From Defluviitaleaceae bacterium (GTDB lineage Bacteria > Bacillota > Clostridia > Lachnospirales > WRAX01): DNA of 64,000 nt. Position numbers and translations under genes: made by a program. The stretch spans positions 62,001-126,000 of the forward strand of contig WRBJ01000002.1 of NCBI GenBank assembly GCA_009784615.1, read 5' to 3'. Position 1 is the first letter of the stretch, and each line of letters opens with the position of its first letter. This document shows positions 17,024-25,665 of the stretch, piece by piece. The notes below the pieces were generated by a model. That model worked only from the letters and a program-made list of their open reading frames with translations, was not told where the DNA came from and did no database searches.

Positions 17024-18382
17024 ATGGGTAAAAATAACAAGGAAATTAACGAAAGAGAAGTCGCCGTGCTGGTTTTGGGTGAAGTGATAGACGGCAGGGC
17101 TTATAGCAATGTAGCTTTGCGGCGGTTTTTGGCGGTGCAGGGTCATTTTTCCCGTGGGCAAAAGGCTTTTGTTACCGAGGTTGTTTCGGGGACATTGCGC
17201 AATTTGTTGCTTATCGACCATATTATCGGCAGTTTTTCAAAAACGCCGATTAAGCGGATGAAACCAGTTATTGTAAATATTTTGCGCTCGGCGGTTTATC
17301 AATTAAAATTTATGAACGAGCAACCTGTTTTTGCCATTTGCAATGAAGCCGTAGAGATGGCAAAAATACAGGGCTTTGGTGGGTTATCGGGCTTTGTAAA
17401 CGGAGTTTTGCGCAATATTGCACGCAGTGGCGATATAGGGATTATTGGGATTGATAAGGATGTCGTGGCGCATTTGTCGTTGAAATTTTCGACGCAAGAT
17501 TGGATTGTGCGACATTTTTTGGATGAATTGGGATTGGAAAAGACGCAGGCATTGCTTGAAAATATTATGCAACCGCCCGAAATTAATATTTGTGTAAATA
17601 CGATAAAAACAACCACGGCGGATTTGTTGCGGATTTTGGAAGATGAAGGCGTGGAGGTTTCGGCAGGGATTTTGCCAAATACGCTTAAATTAAGCAAAAC
17701 ATCGGATTTGTCGGGGTTACAGTCTTTTAAAAGTGGATTATATCACATTATGGACACAGCGGCGGCTTTGGCGGTGCGTTGTACAGGTATTGCAGATAAT
17801 GCCCATATAATCGACCTTTGTGCCGCACCGGGTGGCAAGGTGTTTTTGGCGGCTTATTCGGCTGGCGATAAAGCGAAGATTGTTGCTAGGGATGTACATC
17901 CTCATAAAATCAAGCTACTAAAAGACGGGGCTAAACGTCTTGGCTTAGGGAACTTGACGGCAGAGCTCGGCGATGCTCGCGTTTTTGATGAAAGGTTAGA
18001 AAATACGGCAGATTTGTTAATTTTAGATATGCCTTGCAGTGGGCTTGGCACATTGCGGCGTAAAGCGGATATTAAGTTAAATAAAACAGCAGATAGCCTT
18101 GATGTGCTTGCAGAAATTTCACGTGAGATTTTGATAACGGCGCATAGATATGTCAAGATTGGCGGAAAAATGTTGTTTTGTACCTGCACCATTAGCAGGG
18201 CAGAAAATGAGGATAATTTTAACTGGATATTGAAAAACCTGCCTTTTAGGGCAGTGGATTTTTCTGACAAACTGCCGCAAAATTGGGGCGTTAAGACGGC
18301 GAAAGATGGATTTTTGCAAGTGCTACCACAGGAGTACGGCACTGATGGATTTTTTATATCAGTTTTGGAAAGGATAAAGTAA
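17024..18382 (+). CDS. rsmB: 16S rRNA (cytosine-967-C5)-methyltransferase
   Basis: 452 aa. An N-terminal NusB-like domain (AVLVLGEVIDGRAYSNVALRR) precedes a SAM-dependent RNA m5C methyltransferase domain with LCAAPGGKVFLAAY (motif I), the LDMPCSGLGTLRRKADIK catalytic Pro-Cys motif and the FCTCTISRAENED Thr-Cys motif. It methylates C967 of 16S rRNA. Start at ATG 17024 fits the family N-terminus; there is no ribosome site upstream and the promoter sits right against the start. It leads the rsmB-rlmN-stp-prkC-rsgA-rpe cluster. Confidence 0.95.
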   Translation: MGKNNKEINEREVAVLVLGEVIDGRAYSNVALRRFLAVQGHFSRGQKAFVTEVVSGTLRNLLLIDHIIGSFSKTPIKRMKPVIVNILRSAVYQLKFMNEQPVFAICNEAVEMAKIQGFGGLSGFVNGVLRNIARSGDIGIIGIDKDVVAHLSLKFSTQDWIVRHFLDELGLEKTQALLENIMQPPEINICVNTIKTTTADLLRILEDEGVEVSAGILPNTLKLSKTSDLSGLQSFKSGLYHIMDTAAALAVRCTGIADNAHIIDLCAAPGGKVFLAAYSAGDKAKIVARDVHPHKIKLLKDGAKRLGLGNLTAELGDARVFDERLENTADLLILDMPCSGLGTLRRKADIKLNKTADSLDVLAEISREILITAHRYVKIGGKMLFCTCTISRAENEDNFNWILKNLPFRAVDFSDKLPQNWGVKTAKDGFLQVLPQEYGTDGFFISVLERIK

Positions 18383-18388
18383 TGATAT

Positions 18389-19432
18389 ATGGAAAAATTT
18401 GACTTACGGTCGGCAAAACTTGAGGCTATTTGCAATTTTATAGAAAATCTGGGTGAGAAACGCTTTCGTGGTGAACAAATTTTTGTATGGATTAACGAAA
18501 AGTTTGTTGAAAGTATTGACGAAATGACCAATTTGTCGCAAGAATTGCGGCAAAAACTTATGCAATATGCCGAAATTTCGCAAATTGATATTGAGCGACT
18601 TCAAGAATCGAAAGATGGCACAAAAAAATTCTTGTTTAAATTGCAAAATTATGGTATGATGGATGGAGAAGGTGTTAATGTTGAGGCTGTATTGATGGAA
18701 TACCGCCACGGGTTAAGCGTTTGCCTATCTAGCCAAGCAGGGTGTCGTATGGGTTGCGACTTTTGCGCCACTGGCACCACGGGGCTTATTCGCAATTTAA
18801 CAGCGGGCGAAATTGCCGCACAGCTTTATAAAATAAGCAAACACACAGGTCGGCGCATATCGAACATTGTTTTGATGGGGATGGGCGAACCTTTGGATAA
18901 TTATGATAATATTATAAAATTTATCCATTTAATAAATCATCCAAAGGGTGTTAATATCGGACAACGCCATATAACCCTGTCAACAAGCGGTTTGGTAGAT
19001 AAAATTGCTGATTTGGCAAACGAAGATTTGCAGATAAATCTTGCAATCTCTTTACACGCACCCAATGACCAAATACGACGACAAATTATGCCGATTGCTC
19101 GTAAATACAGCATCAAAGAAACAATTGATGCTTGTCGGGAATATTCTAAAAATGGTCGCCGCATCACATTTGAATATATTATGCTTGATGGAATTAATGA
19201 TACGATGGCTAATGCGCAAGAGCTTTCAAAGCACCTTAAAGGCATTAACTGCCTTATTAATTTGATACCCGCCAACGAAATTCCATATAATGGGTATAAA
19301 AAAAGCAAGCCGCACAAAGTGGTAGAATTTAAAGAAACACTAGAAAAGGCGGGTCATACAGTAACACAACGCAGAGAGCTTGGGGCGGATATTTCTGCCG
19401 CTTGTGGGCAATTGCGAAACGAACACAAATAA
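18389..19432 (+). CDS. rlmN: dual-specificity RNA methyltransferase RlmN (radical SAM)
   Basis: 347 aa. It makes m2A2503 in 23S rRNA and m2A37 in some tRNAs. The radical-SAM cysteines are C119, C123 and C126 in CRMGCDFCATG; the C-terminal SAACGQLR holds the cysteine that forms the transient methyl adduct. The GEPLDNYDNI and LSTSGLV segments are typical. It starts 7 bp after rsmB. The A2503 modification lies at the site targeted by drugs that Lsa-type ABC-F proteins oppose, though no direct link is shown. Confidence 0.97.
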   Translation: MEKFDLRSAKLEAICNFIENLGEKRFRGEQIFVWINEKFVESIDEMTNLSQELRQKLMQYAEISQIDIERLQESKDGTKKFLFKLQNYGMMDGEGVNVEAVLMEYRHGLSVCLSSQAGCRMGCDFCATGTTGLIRNLTAGEIAAQLYKISKHTGRRISNIVLMGMGEPLDNYDNIIKFIHLINHPKGVNIGQRHITLSTSGLVDKIADLANEDLQINLAISLHAPNDQIRRQIMPIARKYSIKETIDACREYSKNGRRITFEYIMLDGINDTMANAQELSKHLKGINCLINLIPANEIPYNGYKKSKPHKVVEFKETLEKAGHTVTQRRELGADISAACGQLRNEHK

Positions 19433-19455
19433 TAGCCGTAATAAAAGAGGTAATT

Positions 19456-20217
19456 ATGCAAATGGTGGGTGTAGGAAAAAGCCATATAGGGCAGGTTAGA
19501 AGTCAAAATCAAGATGCCATTTTTATTTGCAATGATGGCTTGCCGCCGCTTGCAAATCTTTATATTGTGGCGGATGGGCTAGGTGGGCATAGTAGCGGCG
19601 AAGTAGCAAGCCGCCGTGCTACAGAGGCATTTTGCAGTTTTTTTAACAGCTTTGTTTGTGATGACGAAAATTTGTCAAAACCACCGCAAAATGTGTTGGC
19701 AGAGGCTTTGGCATATGCTAATCTGCAAGTATACGATGATTCCATAAAGAACAAAGAACACGAAGGAATGGGGACGACCTTTTCTGCGGCAACAATTGTG
19801 CAAGGCAATTTACATTTTGTACACGTTGGTGACAGCCGCATTTATCTTGTGGGGAATGATGGCGGCATTATACAAATGACAACAGACCATTTATCCATTA
19901 CAGCAGAACTTTTAGAGCAGGGATTAATAACACAGGAAGAAGCAAGAAAATATCCCGCAACCGTATTATCTAGGGCAATTGGAACAGATACCGCAGTCGA
20001 GATTGATATTGGGCAATCGTCGCTAGATGGTATGAAATATGTAGTTTTATGCAGTGATGGACTGTATAATATGTTAGACGACAATCAAATATCGAAAATT
20101 ATTAATGAAGAAAATAATTTGGAAGAAATGGCGAAAAAACTGACCAAAGCAGCGAATGCCGCAGGCGGTCTTGACAATATTTCGGTAATAGTGATAGGGT
20201 GGGGTGATGTATTATGA
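19456..20217 (+). CDS. stp: PP2C-family serine/threonine phosphatase
   Basis: 253 aa from ATG 19456 behind AAGAGGT; ATG 19462 is an alternative. Metal-binding motifs are seen: RSQNQDA near the start, VADGLGGHSSGE, VGDSRIYL, LCSDGLYNML and GGLDNISVIVI. It removes phosphate from Ser/Thr proteins and pairs with the PASTA kinase encoded next, whose start overlaps its stop. In Firmicutes this pair controls cell wall growth, germination and division. Confidence 0.95.
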   Translation: MQMVGVGKSHIGQVRSQNQDAIFICNDGLPPLANLYIVADGLGGHSSGEVASRRATEAFCSFFNSFVCDDENLSKPPQNVLAEALAYANLQVYDDSIKNKEHEGMGTTFSAATIVQGNLHFVHVGDSRIYLVGNDGGIIQMTTDHLSITAELLEQGLITQEEARKYPATVLSRAIGTDTAVEIDIGQSSLDGMKYVVLCSDGLYNMLDDNQISKIINEENNLEEMAKKLTKAANAAGGLDNISVIVIGWGDVL

Positions 20218-22271
20218 TTTTATCTATCGGTAGTATTATTTCGGGAAGATATGAGATTTTAGAACAAATTGGCTCTGGTGGAATGTCCTATGTTTATCGG
20301 GCTTTAGACACAAAATTGCAACGTGATGTAACATTTAAGGTGTTGCGGGAAGAGTATGTAACCGATGCAAACTTTTTGGCACGCTTCGATACAGAAGCAC
20401 GTGCGGTCGCCAGCCTTAACCATCCAAACATCGTTAATGTATACGACGTTGGGCGTGAAGACGACATTAAATATATTGTAATGGAATATGTGCACGGCAA
20501 AACCCTTAAAGAACTGATTAACGAACGTGCACCTTTTTCTAACGAAATTATGCTTGGTGTTGCCGAGCAAATTACGCTTGCGCTTGTTCACGCTCACGAA
20601 AATGGCATTGTGCATAAGGATATAAAGCCCCAAAATATTTTGGTGATGAGCAATGGCACGGTAAAAGTAACAGATTTTGGCATTGCTGACGATAAAAATT
20701 CGCGTCGGGCTATTGTTGAAGAAGGCTCGACAATGGGTAGCGTGCATTATATTTCACCCGAAGCGGCAAGCTCTGCGGAAGTTGACCCTAGAAGCGACCT
20801 ATATTCGCTTGGCATTACTATGTTCGAGATGATGACGGGTGTTTTGCCTTTTGACAGCGAGGATGTTGACGAGATACCTGTTATGCATATGGAAGCTCCG
20901 CTACCAAGCATAACCAAATTTAACCCCCAAACTTTGCCAAAGGTGCGGGAGATAATTGTAAAATTAACTAGCAAAGCAACTTATAAGCGTTATCAAAGCG
21001 CAAACTCTTTATATAAAGATATTCAGCAAGCGATACATGAATGTGCGAAATATCAACAATTAGAGGCTGGTGATGAAGGCGGAGGTGAACGTTATCAAGC
21101 CCGTCATCAAAATGACACGCCTGCACCACGCAAGCCGCAACCACGACCACGAAAAACCGAAAAAGACAAATTGCGTGACAAAATTTTTATAACAGGCGGA
21201 ATTGCCGCCGCAGTGGTTGTTTTGGTTGGCTTGGGTTTTTTGATAAGCTGGATTGTTGGGCTTTTTGGCGATGATGATACAGATATGGTTTTTGTACCTA
21301 TGCTTGATGGTATGCATATTGATGCCGTGCGTGATTTGGGTCTGACCCTTGACGAATCCTTTGAATACAGCGATGATGTAGGCTTTAATTATATAATCTG
21401 GTCTAGTATTGTCGAGGCGGGTTATATGGAAATTGGGGCTAATGTTGAAGTTGTAATTTCGCAGGGTTCGGAAGATGACCAAAGAATCACAGTGCCTGAC
21501 ATTACAGGGCTTTCTATCACTGCCGCACGTGATATTATAACAAATTTAGGACTACAGCTTAATGAAGAAGAAGCAATTTTTTCGCTTACTGTGCCTGAAA
21601 ATCATATAATATCGCAAAACCCTGCATATCCCGAAGAAGTACCGTTTGGCACAGCTATATATATTGTGTGGAGCTTGGGGCAGGAAACGCAGATGGCCAC
21701 CGTGCCTAATTTGATAAGCCTAACACAATTACAAGCACAATCGCAAATTTTGGCGGCAGGGTTGACTTTAGGCGAGGTTTCTGTGGAACAAGACGCAGTT
21801 TTCCCTGCTGGAACGGTAATCCGTCAATCTGTACCAGCTAATCAATTGCGCCATAATGGCACAGCGATTGATATTACGATTTCAAACGGAAATATTCCGG
21901 TTGAAGGTGCCGAACCTACAACGCCACCAGTAGAAACGATAACTACACCGCCTACAGAGCAACCAACGACCGAGCCGCCTACCGAAGCACCAACGCAACC
22001 TAATGGCGAAGACCCAACCGAGCCAGACGAGCCAACAACACCCGTGATTTCGACACGTGTTGTACCGCTTAATCCTGTTTTGCCTGAAGGGGAGGTGTCG
22101 AATTTGACATTTGCACGCCGCAATCCTGACGGCAGTTTGACGACCATAGCAAGCAGAACTGCAACGCCTGATGATATGCCGTGGAGCATTACCGTGCAAG
22201 GTAGCGGAACGGTTGAGTTTGTGCTACTTGTTAATGGTGTAGAGTTTTCGCAGGTGATAAATTTTGATTAA
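20214..22271 (+). CDS. prkC: PASTA-domain Ser/Thr protein kinase
   Basis: 685 aa. Kinase domain residues ~12-275: glycine loop IGSGGMSYVYRA, lysine K42, catalytic HKD (134-136) and DFG (154-156). A cytoplasmic linker rich in Pro/Arg leads to one membrane segment (~324-350). Outside, three PASTA repeats (~357-560; two open with VPDITGL and VPNLISL) bind peptidoglycan fragments. After these comes a Thr/Pro/Glu-rich spacer (~568-610) and a further ~75-residue C-terminal domain that I do not recognise. Overlaps the phosphatase gene by 4 bp; rsgA overlaps its 3' end. Confidence 0.95.
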   Translation: MILSIGSIISGRYEILEQIGSGGMSYVYRALDTKLQRDVTFKVLREEYVTDANFLARFDTEARAVASLNHPNIVNVYDVGREDDIKYIVMEYVHGKTLKELINERAPFSNEIMLGVAEQITLALVHAHENGIVHKDIKPQNILVMSNGTVKVTDFGIADDKNSRRAIVEEGSTMGSVHYISPEAASSAEVDPRSDLYSLGITMFEMMTGVLPFDSEDVDEIPVMHMEAPLPSITKFNPQTLPKVREIIVKLTSKATYKRYQSANSLYKDIQQAIHECAKYQQLEAGDEGGGERYQARHQNDTPAPRKPQPRPRKTEKDKLRDKIFITGGIAAAVVVLVGLGFLISWIVGLFGDDDTDMVFVPMLDGMHIDAVRDLGLTLDESFEYSDDVGFNYIIWSSIVEAGYMEIGANVEVVISQGSEDDQRITVPDITGLSITAARDIITNLGLQLNEEEAIFSLTVPENHIISQNPAYPEEVPFGTAIYIVWSLGQETQMATVPNLISLTQLQAQSQILAAGLTLGEVSVEQDAVFPAGTVIRQSVPANQLRHNGTAIDITISNGNIPVEGAEPTTPPVETITTPPTEQPTTEPPTEAPTQPNGEDPTEPDEPTTPVISTRVVPLNPVLPEGEVSNLTFARRNPDGSLTTIASRTATPDDMPWSITVQGSGTVEFVLLVNGVEFSQVINFD

Positions 22272-23136
22272 TTCTATATTGCAAGGAAGAATAACCAAAG
22301 GCGTTGGCGGATTGTATACAGTCGCAACGTCTTTTGGCGATTTTGCGTGTCGTGCTAGGGGGTTGTTTAAAAAGTACGAAATTACGCCTCTTGTAGGCGA
22401 TTTTGCAGAGATTTCTATTATTGACAAAGAAGCAAAAACGGGCTATGTGCAAGAATTGTTGCCAAGGCATAATGAGCTAATGCGACCAAAAGTGGCTAAT
22501 ATAGACCAAGTTATAGTGGTTTGCTCTATTCGTCCTGCGATAAATGTGCATATGCTAGATGCCTTTTTGATTAGCTGTGAGTTGCAAAATGTAGATGCTG
22601 TTTTGTGCATCAATAAGGTAGATTTGGATGCGGACGATAGCCATAAAGAGTTTATTAATGTATACGAAATGGCTAAATATAAGGTTATAGCAGTGTCGGC
22701 GCAAACGGGGCAAGGTACGGATGATTTGCGAGATTTACTGACAGGCAAAACAAGCATTTTTGCCGGAGCAAGCGGCGTTGGCAAATCCAGCATTATCAAC
22801 GCCCTTTTTTCTGATTTAGAACTGGCTACGGGTGGTTTAAGCGAGAAGATTGGGCGTGGTAAGCATACCACACGCCACACGTCGCTGATTAGGGTGGATG
22901 ATGATACCTATGTGGTGGATTCTCCAGGCTTTACATCCATCAGCATTGGAACGATTGCAAAGCGTGAATTGCAGGAATATTACCCCGAATTTGAGGCGTA
23001 TCGTTTTAGTTGTTTTTTCAATGCCTGCATACATATAACCGAGCCCGACTGTGCCGTAAAGCAACAAGTGGGCATTGCGATACACCCGAAAAGATATGAA
23101 CAGTATGCTAAATTTATAGATAAGGAGTGTCAATGA
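22264..23136 (+). CDS. rsgA: ribosome small-subunit-dependent GTPase A
   Basis: 290 aa from TTG 22264, overlapping prkC by 8 bp. N-terminal OB fold, then a circularly permuted GTPase: NKVDLD (G4) comes before the P-loop GASGVGKSSI (G1), followed by VDSPGF (G3). A C-terminal zinc-binding region has CFFNACIHITEPDCAV. RsgA checks late 30S maturation. Canonical neighbour of prkC and rpe. Confidence 0.96.
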   Translation: MINSILQGRITKGVGGLYTVATSFGDFACRARGLFKKYEITPLVGDFAEISIIDKEAKTGYVQELLPRHNELMRPKVANIDQVIVVCSIRPAINVHMLDAFLISCELQNVDAVLCINKVDLDADDSHKEFINVYEMAKYKVIAVSAQTGQGTDDLRDLLTGKTSIFAGASGVGKSSIINALFSDLELATGGLSEKIGRGKHTTRHTSLIRVDDDTYVVDSPGFTSISIGTIAKRELQEYYPEFEAYRFSCFFNACIHITEPDCAVKQQVGIAIHPKRYEQYAKFIDKECQ

Positions 23137-23790
23137 ATGATACTTTCTCCATCAATTTTATCGGCAGACTTTGCTAGGTTAGGCGAAGGTTTGCAACAGA
23201 TTGCTACAGGCGGTGCAAAATATGTACATCTTGATGTAATGGACGGGCATTTTGTACCAAATATTTCCTTTGGAATACCTGTCATTGCTTCTTTGCGCAA
23301 ATTTGCTGACGAAGCAGGACTTGAGCTTATTTTTGATACGCATTTAATGATAAGTGAACCAGAAAAATATATCGAAGATTTTGCAAAGGCTGGGGCGGAT
23401 ATTATTACCTTACACATCGAAGCCTGCAAAAGCGATTTAGAGGCATTGGCGATTGCGAAAAAAATACGCAATTTGGGCAAAAAGACGGGTATTGCGATAA
23501 ATCCCGCAACGCCGATTGAACAAATTGCCACAATTGTAGGAGAATTTGATATGGTGCTTGTAATGAGTGTTGTGCCGGGTTTTGGCGGACAGGGATTTAT
23601 GGCGGAAACCCTATCAAAAACCCAATTTTTGCGTCAAAACTATCCCGAAATTGATATACAAATGGACGGCGGCATTACCCTTTTAAACCTACAATTAACC
23701 CTTGACGCTGGCGCAAATGTTATTGTTGTAGGCTCTGCGATTTTTGGCAAAGATGATGTAACTGCCGAAACAGCAAAATATTTACAGTAG
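23137..23790 (+). CDS. rpe: ribulose-phosphate 3-epimerase
   Basis: 217 aa TIM barrel that interconverts ribulose-5-phosphate and xylulose-5-phosphate. Motifs: LSPSILSADFARLGE, VHLDVMDGHFVPN (metal His/Asp), MSVVPGFGGQGF (phosphate loop) and QMDGGI. It starts directly after the rsgA stop with AAGGAGTG just upstream. Confidence 0.97.
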   Translation: MILSPSILSADFARLGEGLQQIATGGAKYVHLDVMDGHFVPNISFGIPVIASLRKFADEAGLELIFDTHLMISEPEKYIEDFAKAGADIITLHIEACKSDLEALAIAKKIRNLGKKTGIAINPATPIEQIATIVGEFDMVLVMSVVPGFGGQGFMAETLSKTQFLRQNYPEIDIQMDGGITLLNLQLTLDAGANVIVVGSAIFGKDDVTAETAKYLQ

Positions 23791-23800
23791 GAGAAAGTAT

Positions 23801-24565
23801 ATGCAAAAATGGGAAATGGCGGCAAGAGATTTTGTTGATAATTGCAGCTTTAAAAGCGATATTGACGCTGTGATTTTAACAGGAAACTATGCTTCGGGCA
23901 ATGCGGACGAATTTTCGGATGTTGATTTGGATATTGTGTTAAATGACAATGTTGATTGGCGTGAACGCGGCAATAAGCGGGTTAATGGCTTTTTAATTGA
24001 ATATTTTGCAAATCCTGTGCGACAGATTAAGAAATACATAGATGATGCCCATAATGTTGCGCAAATTGCCGATATAAATATGCTACTTAGTGGCATTGTG
24101 CTTTTTGATAAAAATAATACTGTAGATGAGCTGATTAAATACTGCAAGCAAAAATTGGCGGAAGATTTTCCTAAAATGAGCGAATTTCATATGAAAATGG
24201 GATTGTATCATTTGTGGGATAGTTTTGACGAGCTGGGCAAAGCATATGCGACTAATTCGGCTGATTTTACGGCGCAGTTTTGGTATTTTGTTAAATATGC
24301 TTTTGAATTTTATTCACGTTACAAATGTTGCCCTGTGCCTAATTTTCCTAAATTATACAGATGGTTGACGGATGATAGTTATTTTAACAAATATGGTTAT
24401 CCTGTTCATAAAGATGAAGAATTTGTGCAGATGATTAAAAGGGCTTTTGAGTGTGTGGCAGATGCTGATGAAATGCACGATTTAACAGAGGAAATTTACC
24501 ACCATATAGTCAACAATATGGGAGGATTTGACATCAATGATTTTGACTTACGTGGAAGGTTATGA
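23801..24565 (+). CDS. nucleotidyltransferase-domain protein
   Basis: 254 aa. The NTP-transferase motif is clear: TGNYASGNADEFSDVDLDIVL, i.e. G-S-like loop followed by SDVDLDI with two catalytic Asp. The C-terminal half is helical (DDSYFNKYGYPVHKDEEF and so on), a layout like aminoglycoside-nucleotidyltransferase or DUF4111-type proteins. The substrate is unknown; drug or tRNA-like targets are both possible. It overlaps a GNAT acetyltransferase gene by 29 bp, so the two are likely co-translated. Ribosome site GGAGAAAG. Confidence 0.75.
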   Translation: MQKWEMAARDFVDNCSFKSDIDAVILTGNYASGNADEFSDVDLDIVLNDNVDWRERGNKRVNGFLIEYFANPVRQIKKYIDDAHNVAQIADINMLLSGIVLFDKNNTVDELIKYCKQKLAEDFPKMSEFHMKMGLYHLWDSFDELGKAYATNSADFTAQFWYFVKYAFEFYSRYKCCPVPNFPKLYRWLTDDSYFNKYGYPVHKDEEFVQMIKRAFECVADADEMHDLTEEIYHHIVNNMGGFDINDFDLRGRL

Positions 24566-25022
24566 AATTAGAATATTAAACCCTGATGATTATGACGTTG
24601 TGGCTAAAGTTTATGAAACTAATAAAAATTATTTAGATACATACGAAAAAGACATATCACCGCAAAAGTATTTTTTGACGACTTGGGAGCGATTGGTGGA
24701 TGGATATGATGCGGTATGGCAATTGTTTTTTGCTTTATGCAAAGATGGTTTTACGGTGGCGGTTGTAGAGATTTTGCCGCATTTTCCCAATCAAGGCGTG
24801 CTTTGGTTTAGCGAAATAATAATACACGGAGATGTAAAGGGCTGTGGACTGGGTTCAAAAATTGTAAAAGCTGTGATTGAAGCGGTGCGTAAAGACGGCG
24901 GACATAATCAAATAAAGCTGGGCATAGCTAAGGAAAACCCCGACGCAAAAATATTTTGGCAAAAAATGGGCTTTATCATTGAACAAGAATATGATGATAT
25001 GATAGGGCTTTATTGCATATAA
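24537..25022 (+). CDS. GNAT-family N-acetyltransferase
   Basis: 161 aa from ATG 24537, 10 nt after GGAGGA; a TTG at 24528 is too close to that site. The acetyl-CoA-binding region is GDVKGCGLGSKIVKAVIEAV (Q/R-x-x-G-x-G/A-like) followed by IKLGIAKENPDAKIFWQKMGF, the usual GNAT C-terminal strand. The substrate is unknown. Together with the overlapping nucleotidyltransferase it forms a two-enzyme cassette of a kind often seen in antibiotic-modifying loci, but no resistance can be claimed. Confidence 0.85.
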   Translation: MILTYVEGYEIRILNPDDYDVVAKVYETNKNYLDTYEKDISPQKYFLTTWERLVDGYDAVWQLFFALCKDGFTVAVVEILPHFPNQGVLWFSEIIIHGDVKGCGLGSKIVKAVIEAVRKDGGHNQIKLGIAKENPDAKIFWQKMGFIIEQEYDDMIGLYCI

Positions 25023-25039
25023 TGCCAAGGGGTGTTTTT

Positions 25040-25198
25040 ATGAAACGACCAGTGCGCCCTGCGGCTTTTCGCCGTGTTTGGGGTTTGGCTATGATGTGTA
25101 TGGCGGCGGGTATGGTTTTTGCTTGGTTCTTCTTGGTTTTTTCCTTTGTTTTGGCGGCTTTGCTTGTTGTGGGTGGGTTTTATTTTCTTTTTATGTAG
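25040..25198 (+). CDS. small hydrophobic membrane protein
   Basis: 52 aa from ATG 25040 with AAGGGGTG 5 nt upstream. It has a basic N-terminus (MKRPVRPAAFRRVW) and then a nearly unbroken hydrophobic stretch, enough for one long or two short membrane helices, ending YFLFM. Not recognised. It is 17 bp after the acetyltransferase gene and may be the last gene of that unit. Confidence 0.6.
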   Translation: MKRPVRPAAFRRVWGLAMMCMAAGMVFAWFFLVFSFVLAALLVVGGFYFLFM

Positions 25199-25237
25199 GG
25201 TGTAATAAAAAATTTTTATATTTTTGTAAAGTTTTGC

Positions 25238-25266
25238 TTGACAAAGGTGGATTAATGTGGTAGTAT
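25238..25266 (+). promoter_or_regulatory. promoter of the cold-shock gene
   Basis: TTGACA (25238-25243), 17-bp spacer, TAGTAT (25261-25266). Expected start near 25273, giving a ~55-nt leader that contains a small GAGC-GAAAA-GCTC hairpin and ends with AGGAGGATG. Cold-shock genes often have structured leaders, but this one is short. Confidence 0.65.
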
Positions 25267-25327
25267 GACGGAGTATAGAGCGAAAAGCTCACAAAAGTAT
25301 TTTTTTCACTATCTAGGAGGATGTAAC

Positions 25328-25528
25328 ATGAAAAACGGCACAGTTAAATGGTTCAACGCGGAAAAAGGTTTCGGTTTTATCTCTGTTGAGGGCGAAGACG
25401 ATGTTTTCGTACACTTTTCAGCTATCAACACTGATGGCTATAAAACCCTTGAAGAAGGTCAAGAGGTAGAATTTGAAGTTGTAGATGGCGCAAAAGGACC
25501 TCAAGCTGCCAATGTTTCTCGTATCTAA
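25328..25528 (+). CDS. csp: cold-shock protein (CspA/CspB family)
   Basis: 66 aa from ATG 25328 with AGGAGGATGTAAC upstream; an in-frame ATG at 25265 would add 21 unrelated residues lying within the leader. RNP1 KGFGFI and RNP2 VFVHF are present in [17 protein letters not shown] and [10 protein letters not shown]. It is a single-stranded nucleic-acid chaperone. The gene appears to be monocistronic. Confidence 0.96.
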   Translation: MKNGTVKWFNAEKGFGFISVEGEDDVFVHFSAINTDGYKTLEEGQEVEFEVVDGAKGPQAANVSRI

Positions 25529-25612
25529 TTTAAGAGCGAAAAACCAATTTGCTTTTAAATTCACATAGTAAAACACTTAGTTTGGTTTTGATATAGTGGT
25601 TTATAAAGCACA

Positions 25613-25650
25613 GTGCCTCCCTATGGCAAACCGTAGGGAGGCTTTTATTA
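25613..25650 (+). terminator. strong intrinsic terminator between csp and purK
   Basis: GCCTCCCTA (25615-25623) pairs perfectly with TAGGGAGGC (25634-25642), loop of 10 nt, then TTTTATTA. It ends 16 bp before the purK ATG and about 110 bp after csp, so it may either end csp transcription or act as an attenuator in a purK leader; no good promoter for purK was found between csp and the hairpin. Confidence 0.85.
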
Positions 25651-25665
25651 TACAGGAGGATGAAA

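Noticed and set aside
25078-25263. Alternative 61-codon frame over the small membrane protein
   Set aside because: Its start lacks a ribosome site and it runs into the cold-shock promoter; the frame from 25040 is better supported.
25560-25660. Purine riboswitch ahead of purK
   Set aside because: The conserved purine aptamer loops were not found; only a simple terminator hairpin is visible.
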